From NCBI GenBank assembly GCA_016617855.1, contig JAECUM010001802.1, positions 1 to 64,000 on the forward strand: a stretch of 64,000 nucleotides of DNA, read 5' to 3'. The DNA is from Megalonaias nervosa (Eukaryota > Mollusca > Bivalvia > Unionida > Unionidae). Below, piece after piece: positions 57,094 through 64,000 of this stretch. The notes below the pieces were generated by a model, which saw nothing but the letters and a program-made list of their open reading frames with translations, had not been told where the DNA came from and did no database searches. A program made the position numbers and the translations under genes. Numbering within the stretch: position 1 is the stretch's first letter; every line of letters starts with the position of its first letter.

Positions 57094-57540
57094 ATGAACT
57101 ACGAAAACGTTAATGATATTATTTCTGCTATTGAAAAATTACAACGTGACGGAATAAAGATATCTGATAATCTTGATCCTCAGAAAATTATATGTGATTT
57201 TGAATCATTACAACAACGAAAATTCGAAAATAAATATACATTACCATCCGATTATAGATTCATGAAATTAATTTATCAATCTATGTTAGAATCCTTGGCA
57301 ATGGTAAATGACACACAGGTAAAGCTATTTGCACCTCTTGCACGTTCAATCGAAAAGATTAGATCCGAATTGTCTCACGAGTACGAAAGAAAAAAGATTA
57401 TAAATAATCGTGTAATGCAGTTGAGAAAGGTTATGTCATTTGATTCTGTCAAAGGTGAGACAAGTGACACTGAGAGCAGCGACAGTGAAGGCGGACCCTT
57501 GACTGTGGTGATGGCTAAACAAAACCCTTGGCAAAATTGA
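57094..57540 (+). CDS. Small acidic-tailed element protein, intact
   Basis: 148 residues, ATG at 57094 after AAATATTTATTATATA. Homologous to 21226-21576: N-terminal NDIISAIEKL, central LESLAMVNDTQVKLFAPLAR, then a charged helix and an acidic serine-rich tail (SDTESSDSEGG, about residues 121-134) ending PWQN. It is mostly helical and has no catalytic motif. Preservation here, with the same location in copy 1, shows a real gene. A regulatory, ssDNA-binding-like or terminal-protein role is conceivable but unproven. Confidence 0.7.
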   Translation: MNYENVNDIISAIEKLQRDGIKISDNLDPQKIICDFESLQQRKFENKYTLPSDYRFMKLIYQSMLESLAMVNDTQVKLFAPLARSIEKIRSELSHEYERKKIINNRVMQLRKVMSFDSVKGETSDTESSDSEGGPLTVVMAKQNPWQN

Positions 57541-57659
57541 CAGAGTCAAACTATATACAGTAAAAAAATATTTATTTATTCTGAATCAGATTATTTTTCT
57601 GTTTTTTTATTTTAAGTACCATTGACCCACCTACAGAGGACAGAGTTATCTTGACACAA

Positions 57660-58160
57660 TAGGGATATACTGAAACGTAATCAGCTGATCATATTTTATT
57701 GAAAATGTAGATTTTTGTATATTATCTGCGACATGTTTTACTGAAGCAGGATTAATACCGAAATATTTAGCAGCTGTATATATCGAATTAAATATTATTT
57801 CTTGGCCTGTCTCTGTATTTACAGACCTAATAACTCTTGCGTTCTTACGATGATTATTAACGCCATTTTTTCCAAACTTGCAATTCTGACTTTGTGTAAC
57901 AATTCGTAAATTATTTAAAGAGTTATCAAGTTTATTACCATTGATGTGATCGATTACAAATCCGTTTTTAATGACCCCATGTAAACATTCATAGATGAAT
58001 TTATGTGATAAATAATGTTTTTTCTCAGCACGGAATTTGAGATAACCAGTATTAATGACATTACCGACTGGTTTTTTAATCGACAGTGCCTGATTACACC
58101 ATCACGAGATGCTTCATAAGTTTTGATTATAGGATGCGTTACAAATTCTTTCTCCTCCAT
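57660..58160 (-). pseudogene. HNH homing-type endonuclease, decayed
   Basis: Starts ATG at 58160 (MEEKEFVTHPI), matches the copy 1 HNH gene (TYEASRDGVIRHCRLK), and then frameshifts near 58075. The HNH core with the VIDHINGN-like segment near 57945-57965 (IDHING in place of VDHIDG) is in another frame, and the NUMOD-like tail is recognisable to about 57680. It gives a real ATG for the family, which copy 1 reaches only across an A-run. Confidence 0.65.
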
Positions 58161-58179
58161 TGATATAATAATATTATTT

Positions 58180-58478
58180 GTCTAAATCATTAATTTTGAA
58201 ACTCTAGCGAGATAATCTTCTGCGGTTTTTATAGGAGATTCGACAATTTTTTAATCGTAATATCGTTTTAGTTCTCTATATTTTTTACCACCGCATTTTA
58301 CACATAACTGAGCTTTACCTCTGACTCCAAAACCACACTGCACACACGGTTTTGGTCCTAAACTTCCGTGTCTGACGCTTTGCATATGGTAGCCAGAGAA
58401 TTCATTTACGCATGCTTTGTTACAAGGAGAAGTATATCCGATCATCAGCCAATTACATCGATTCTTTGTTTGAATCAT
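58180..58478 (-). pseudogene. Small multi-cysteine zinc protein, truncated by a stop
   Basis: ATG at 58478. CNKACVNEFSGYH (one Cys of copy 1 replaced by Ser), then CVQCGFG and CVKCGGKKYRELKRYYD in one frame, then a stop at 58251. Sequence homologous to the copy 1 tail continues to about 58180. Because CGG runs directly into KKYRELK, this copy shows that the two frames of the copy 1 gene belong together. Confidence 0.65.
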
Positions 58479-58529
58479 TATATATATACTAAAATTCAAT
58501 TTAAATATATATTTGTCTTAATTATAATA
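58479..58529. promoter_or_regulatory. Conserved divergent start region
   Basis: Counterpart of 22574-22617, sharing TATATATATACTAAAATT, AATTTAAATA and TTGTCTTAATTATA, between the zinc protein and PolB-helicase ATGs. Confidence 0.5.
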
Positions 58530-61500
58530 ATGGAGGAATTATCTGCAATTGGACCTTCCGCCGTCTCAGCGGGAGCTAGATTTGATCTTGACAAACTACA
58601 GAAATCTAAATTTAGTTCTTCGATGCAAGATCTGGCATTAACAAATATGGATATATCTAAACGTATCCGTGAAGGCAAGAAGGAATTTCGAGACGATGGT
58701 GCGGCTCATGTGTGGTCGACATTCAGGATTATGAATACCATCGATGCTAGAATGAGTGACGAATGAAGTAGATATATTATTAACTATCTCAACAATCAAC
58801 GATATATTATTCTAGTAAAATTTATTGTAAATACAGACGAAGACACTTGGATTATTCGTGATAAGCGCGACCCTATACGCGTTACTGGAAATAACACTGT
58901 TACATTAAATAACAAATCCAACCCCGGAATACTGACTGGTATTGATAAACCGTATTATGAACGAGCGTATCCTGTAACTGCAATTGTCTGCGCAATATAT
59001 CCGTTGAATAATACACCTGACGTCAATGATCCCAAGCCGATGAGACTGTCAGAGTCAAGAATAAACTGTGTAGCTGAACGGATTACAGAACACTTCACAA
59101 ACGCGATACGTGGCAATGGTTTAACGAATTTACGACGTGAAAAAATAAATACATGGGCAGAAGCAGTTAAAGATACCGGAGCGTCTATCAGCGACGTTGC
59201 TGAGCTGGGAAAGATATTAAAATTCCCAATAACAGTGAAGACGTTAACCGGAGAGATTTTGTATAAATCGAAATATGAATCAAGTGGAGTTTCGATAGAT
59301 ATTATTGATCATAACGCACACGCATGGACTGTGGCAGTAACAATATTTCCACGAGACAGAAAGGTTAAATTTTATAATGGTCATATATTTGATTTTATCA
59401 GGAATATCAGTAAAAGTGACCCTGTGTCTGATTGGTTATTTCAAAGTTCAGAATATGATTATCATGATCAGTTTGTACGGCCTAATGGTGATAGTTATCG
59501 TACAGAATCTCTTCATGAAGAAATGAAAAATCTTGCATTAAAATATACTTCTGACGATGTCAAGGTTGGACAATTACTAAATAATTGTTTTACCGTTCCA
59601 TCAGTTGCTGTTCACTTTGCTCAGGAGAAAAATTCATGGAAACCTACACGATCGGAATTTCTTGAAGATGTCCAGAAAAGTTGTATTGAATATGGGCACG
59701 GTGGATTATGGAATACTAAATACGGTTATAGCGACGTTATCTCAGTTGATATGGTAGCATGTTATCCTGGAAGTTTTCTCGGGTACGGAGAATGTTCTAA
59801 ATACTTTAAGAGATTTGGACATCCATCACACGAGATCACCAGAGCTACGATAAACGGACCCTTACCAGATTTTGACTTAACCGGATTCGCATATATAGAA
59901 TCATTTGAGTTTACAGAAAATCTCCATCCGATTACTTATATTTGGTTTGGAAAACATTTTTCAGAAAAATGTTGGGTTCCAATAGTACTATTACGATATA
60001 TGCTCGATAATAAGATATTGATATCATCGAAGGTAAATGAAGCGATTATATCGTATCGTCCACAGAAACAAGTTTGTTTAACAGAACCGGATAGATTTAA
60101 TATTGATGATGTCAGGAGAGAATTTCCTAATCCTAACGAAGATGATATTGTTAAAATTATTAATAATATACGTAAATGCAGGAAAGAAAGCGATGAGAAA
60201 CTTGCAAAAAATCTTGGTAGAAAAATAATCGGTAAATTTACACAAGGAGGATCATATGATCATAAACGACACTGTACAAGATTAATTATGGACGATGCTG
60301 AACTCGATTTTATAATCGCTGATACAACGGAAAAAAAACACATTTATAAGTCGAAGTAATGCTTATTTATCAGATGGAACCAAACTAGGTACAATTGTGA
60401 GCTATACTGATGGCGACTCACCGCAGTTTACTCATTTAAGATCTTCGATGCTAGTGTACGTTTCGATAAATCTACTGTCGATGATAAATAGATTTCCTCA
60501 TTACGCTGTCAGAGTTGCTACGGATTCGTTTTATATAAATAAAAAATATACTGATTTGTTAAAACCGCTACTCGGTAATGGTGAATGGGGATCATGGAGA
60601 ATAAAAAAAGAAAATATACTTAGTTATTCTGAATCTGCCGACGTTGAAATTAAGGAAATATATTACAAGAATAATCAAATATCAGAATTGTCATCTGCAC
60701 CATCTGTATATGATCCTGTGGCTAGACATAAGACTGTTTATCTTAATGGATGTAGTGGTTCAGGTAAAACAACTCGTGCGATTAAATTATTCCTGAACAA
60801 CCATTCAGATATAATTGTTTTGACACCTACACATAAACTCGCCAGAGAAATAAAAGAATGAGGAGTAAAATCATGTACATATCATAGTTTCTTCAGATGG
60901 TGCGGAGACACATGGACTCCTGAACGAATGGGTGAGAAATATATACCTAAGTATATTATCTGGGACGAGATAGACACGGTACCGTTAGAAGTATTAAAAA
61001 TATTTCTTGAATGGTTATTGACTAAAACTACTGCTGTAATAATGTGTGGCGATCATGGTCAACCACCACCCTTCGTCGGTCAATCTCCGCATGAATGGTT
61101 AAAATCATTTGTAGATTACTACGAAGAAATAACTGATGACCATAGAGCTATTGATGAATCGTTGAAAGAGTTTAAAAGAATAATCAGACTGCAGCCAGAT
61201 AAAATACAGTGTGAGATAATGCGTAAAGTAATTCCAGAAACTACTATGAATGATTTTTTGAATTTATGGAGACCTGCTGATTTGATGGTCGCAAGTAGAA
61301 AGATAGTTCGTGATGAATTGCAAGAGAAATTATTTACGTTACATAAAGAAAAGTTTTCAAATTTACCTGTACCATTATGTTATCGCCCAGCAGATACTCG
61401 ACTACAGAATATTGAAGTTGAAATTCCTGGTGGTGGGATACAAACCTTGTGTTAAATGATATTGTTTTGGTTGCTGTTGATGTTGTTGTGAGCGCATTAA

Positions 61501-61730
61501 AGATGGATAAAACTCCATGGACGTTAGGATACGCTATAACAATTCATTCGTTACAAGGATTAACTATTTTTGATACAAATATCTGGATTGTCGATAATCG
61601 GATCGAATGGTCAAATTTAGTTTATCTCGCAGTGTCTCGAGTCAGAAGAATATCTCAGCTGCGGAGGATTATCATAGATTACGTAATAACCGAAGAAATC
61701 ACGAAATTACGAGCTACTTTTTCGTCATAA
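58530..61730 (+). pseudogene. DNA polymerase B fused to SF1 helicase, two nonsense changes and two frameshifts
   Basis: ATG at 58530. A TGA at 58764-58766 stands where copy 1 has CGA; the frame then stays open to 60359, covering motif A VDMVACYPGSFLG and motif-B-like LGRKIIGKFTQGG. One extra A in the run near 60340 shifts frame. Next come VRVATDSFYI (motif C), Walker A GCSGSGKTTR (about 60750), a second TGA at 60859-60861 again replacing CGA, Walker B IIWDEI (about 60955), and CGDHGQPPPF. A 16-base deletion near 61436 shifts frame before the C-terminal AITIHSLQGLT and LAVSRVRR. A Q-to-L-type change is visible in the SSQG motif (SLQG). No longer functional. Confidence 0.88.
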
Positions 61731-61999
61731 AGAAAAAATTAGCGAGTTATAAGCAATGTGACCAAAAAAAAAATAATCGCGATTTTGATATTGATACTGA
61801 ATTAATTATGGCACTGAAACAACGACAGAACAATCATTGTGCAAGTTGTAACTGTAATATGCTATGGAAATATTCGAACAATAATCCAAGACAGTTCACC
61901 GTAGACAGAATTAATAGTGATCTTGGTCACACACGCGAAAATGTGATGCTAACGTGTCTTGAATGTAATCGACGTAGTGGTGCAAGTTTTCATAAGTGA
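61731..61999 (+). pseudogene. HNH/zinc nuclease-like protein, start lost
   Basis: Homologue of 25757-26149 from KKLASYKQCDQ onward, with NHCASCNCNMLW, FTVDRINSDLGHTRENV and LTCLECNRRSGA intact, ending FHK. The ATG of copy 1 is missing; the frame is open further upstream only across the polymerase gene's end. The natural C-terminus seems to be here, shortly after the last zinc pair. Confidence 0.6.
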
Positions 62000-62893
62000 A
62001 GGTGGTGGTAATTGTGTGTCTTCAGGAATTATTTGTAATTGTTCACGTACAAATCCACGTTGAGGAGCCGTCGAATCCAGTCTGTAGATTGCAGGTCTAC
62101 CTGTGGATCTTACCACGCTGGAAATTGTATGTGTAGTCACACTCCAGATAGGATCAGTTGCTCTTTTTTTACCACCTTCAAGTTCACCAGGTTCATATAA
62201 ATATCTTACAATTACATTACCTAGTACTGGTTGAGAAGAAGATTCACGTCGGCGTATTGGTATATATTTTTTTGTGATCGCATTAGCAGGCTTCATAGAA
62301 GATGCACGAGTAATTTCATTATTTAACGCAGCTATCACACTTGGTAACCTTGCAACCCATTCACGAGATCTCTCCCCGGACTTAAAATCAGTGGATATTT
62401 CCTTTGCATATTGATATCCAAATAACCGCTCAGCAAGTGTTCGATTAGATCGTTCAGCGATTGCCTGATCACGATGAATTTCAGTATGTCCTCGTCTGAT
62501 TTTAACGTTATGTTTTTTCATCAACGATGATGCTGCACCAAGAAATTCTTTGCAAGGATCAACTTGTAATAGCTGTGGCCATCGCAAGTGTCCTCGTTGA
62601 TAAATTCGTTCAAACGCAGATGCAACTTCAATTGCTGTCTTTGTTGATAATGGTTCAGCTTCTTTTTATCTACTTGCAACGTCAACGACGGTTAACGCGT
62701 ATTTCTACGTGCGTGATTGACGTCTACCAATTTTAACGGTGTCATGTGGTAAAAATAAAATATCTGCTTGATGAACTTCGTTGGGATTGCTGACATCAAA
62801 ATGTGCGTACTGAATTTTTGTAGGTGGTGGTAAATAAATTTGCCATATTGCCTTTTTCCAATATCCTCTTGATCTATAATAAACAGATTCCAT
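61949..62893 (-). pseudogene. rve integrase, internal deletion and two stops
   Basis: Starts ATG at 62893 (MESVYYRSRGYW) and then lacks 25 codons (75 bp) that in copy 1 form the HTH-like segment. Two stops follow near 62715 and 62667 (TAC to TAG and TAT to TAA relative to copy 1). The frame 61949-62587 continues with VDPCKEFLGAAS (Gly to Cys next to the second catalytic Asp), AIAERSNRTLAERLFG (catalytic Glu kept, Phe to Ser) and the C-terminal YRLDSTAPQRGFVREQLQ. Not functional. Confidence 0.88.
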
Positions 62894-62909
62894 TATAATA
62901 GTTATATAA

Positions 62910-63418
62910 TTAATTACCAGCCCCTAACATTATTTTACCTTTTATAGCAGTTTTTACTAGGAAGCTAGCAAGTTTTTCTCTGAGAGATTTATCGGGCATA
63001 GAATTTAACGCATGAATCAATTTCACATCTGCGAGATGCCGTTGTTGTAAATCTTTGCTTTTATACGCAACATCATGAACATGACACGCTTGATCAGTCG
63101 CATTTATTGGATACTCTCCAGGTCTTGGTTGGTCTCGTTCATCAAGTCGGATATCAAGTCGAGTTCCAGGACCATAATAATTATATCCAGAAAGATGTTT
63201 CACACCAGGGTATTTTAGCCCATGGAGCTCCTGGTAATTTCCCTAATGAAGCAGCGATATCACCACCTGTCTTTGTCGATGAAATAAATTAATATTTTCT
63301 TATGCCACATTTTACACATTTGCCTGTAATTGCACGTCTTTTATTTTTTGTTGTTATTGTTGTTAATCCAGTGGTGGACGTGGGTACTCTGCATCGAACA
63401 CAATCAATATAAACTCAT
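62910..63418 (-). pseudogene. Zinc-ribbon plus PLA2-like protein, broken at both ends
   Basis: The ATG at 63418 is followed by a 4-base insertion creating a stop after four codons. Zinc-ribbon sequence remains in the next frame, and further loss occurs near 63275-63290, where the linker is shortened. The PLA2 domain is intact in frame 62910-63203: YNYYGPGTRLDIRLDERD, ATDQACHVHDVAYKSKD with catalytic His-Asp, and the end IMLGAGN. This copy gives the uninterrupted PLA2 domain. Confidence 0.78.
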
Positions 63419-63430
63419 ATTCTTTATTAT

Positions 63431-64000
63431 AGGGATATAATTGACTTCTCAGCGACACGAAAGCAAGAACCAGTAAAGCACCATCCAGCTCTACCAAATT
63501 CTCTCAGAATGATAATAATAGGCCCATCTGGATCTGGTAAGACACAATTATTGCTTAATCTGATAATGAGATGGCTCAAGTGGGATAAATTATATTTGGT
63601 AGCACCATCTGTAGATGATCAATGGTGTTATGAAGTACTTAAAGATTATAACGAAAACGCAAAATTGCTGAATGAAGACGGCGATGATGTTGTTGATTTT
63701 ATTACCGATATTGATGAAGCCCCATCCATAGACGATCTTGATAGATTTATTAATAACCTAGTAGTATATGACGATATTATGTTAGATAAACAATCAAATC
63801 CAGCTCGGATATTTTCCATAGGCAGACACAAAAATACTGACGTGATTTATGTGATTCAGCGATATACACAAATACCTAAAGTGATCAGAGACAACTGCAA
63901 TATTGTAGTCGTGTTTAATAGAGTCGATACACATACTCTGCGAAATATTCATCAAACTTTATGTTCAGGAGATCTGGACATAATCAAGTTCAAAAACTTC
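63431..64000 (+). pseudogene. FtsK/HerA packaging ATPase, start codon lost, runs off window
   Basis: Homologous to 27601-28269. The Met codon preceding DIIDFSATRK is AGG (63431-63433), and no other upstream ATG fits, so initiation is impaired. Downstream the frame is open to the window end: Walker A GPSGSGKTQ (about 63520-63547), Walker B LVVYDDIML, and RHKNTDVIYVIQRYTQIPKV, with Thr to Ile in VTQR. A three-residue extension occurs after CYE relative to copy 1. The 3' end lies outside the window. Confidence 0.85.

Larger units (their letters stand above)
50209..64000 (+). mobile_element. Copy 2: second PolB-helicase Polinton-like element, 5' truncated
   Basis: Gene order and sequence follow copy 1 from the middle of the capsid gene to the ATPase, in the same orientation, about 37 kb downstream. 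The first two genes and the capsid N-terminus are absent: homology stops at about 50209 (TGGTCC). The right end lies outside the window. The virion/replication junction has a different, longer repeat region. Most genes are broken, but the protease and the small acidic-tailed protein are open. Protein-level similarity to copy 1 is high, with mainly synonymous DNA differences in the capsid gene. Confidence 0.85.

Overview
The window reads as nuclear DNA of an invertebrate animal, most likely a mollusc. It is AT-rich, lacks bacterial gene organisation, and is full of microsatellites, degraded retroelements and tRNA-derived SINEs whose central and tail sequences resemble, from memory, molluscan SINEs. 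The mollusc call is an inference. I recognise no intact host protein-coding gene. Nearly all supportable coding content belongs to integrated virus-like DNA transposons of the Polinton/Maverick/adintovirus kind and to retroelement relics.

Layout. Bases 1-1870 are anonymous. Three identical 257-bp tandem units (1871-2641) abut a 1-kb inverted repeat (2641-3640) whose partner lies at 12000-13050. Together these bound an old, decayed canonical Polinton of about 10.4 kb, which holds a broken protein-primed-type DNA polymerase B (8690-9940), a Ty3/gypsy gag-protease-RT fragment (10150-11310, minus) and SINEs.

Directly abutting it, 13052-29330 holds a second, different and far better preserved element (copy 1). 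Its left half is a virion module on the plus strand: a coiled-coil protein, a small basic or amphipathic protein, a probable double-jelly-roll major capsid protein, a pX-like small capsid protein, an adenain-type protease, a fibre with phage-tail-fibre-like repeats, a two-TM protein and a probable penton. Its right half is a replication, integration and packaging module: a small acidic-tailed protein, an HNH endonuclease, a zinc protein, a PolB fused to an SF1 helicase, a second HNH protein, an rve integrase, a zinc-ribbon/PLA2 protein and an FtsK/HerA packaging ATPase. Genes start close to one another, with AT-rich TATA-like stretches directly upstream of start codons.

From 29358 to about 50208 lies repeat-rich host DNA: an AGCAGCAGG-ended repeat, SINE fragments, a 4.2-kb element with 266-bp direct repeats carrying SGNH-hydrolase and gag-like ORFs (30492-34716, minus), long stretches without genes, a LINE RT relic, C2H2 zinc-finger remnants, a 0.6-kb direct duplication, and a complete SINE with a 13-bp target-site duplication.

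From 50209 to the window end is copy 2, a related but diverged member of the same family in the same orientation. It is truncated at its 5' end inside the capsid gene and runs off the window in the ATPase. The two copies complement each other as evidence: copy 2 keeps an intact protease and small acidic-tailed protein, while copy 1 keeps an intact penton, integrase and ATPase. Differences between copies are largely synonymous in the capsid gene, while the breaks (single-base deletions in copy 1, CGA-to-TGA nonsense changes in copy 2) differ between them. This suggests separate integrations of related functional viruses followed by independent decay, although some homopolymer indels could be assembly errors.
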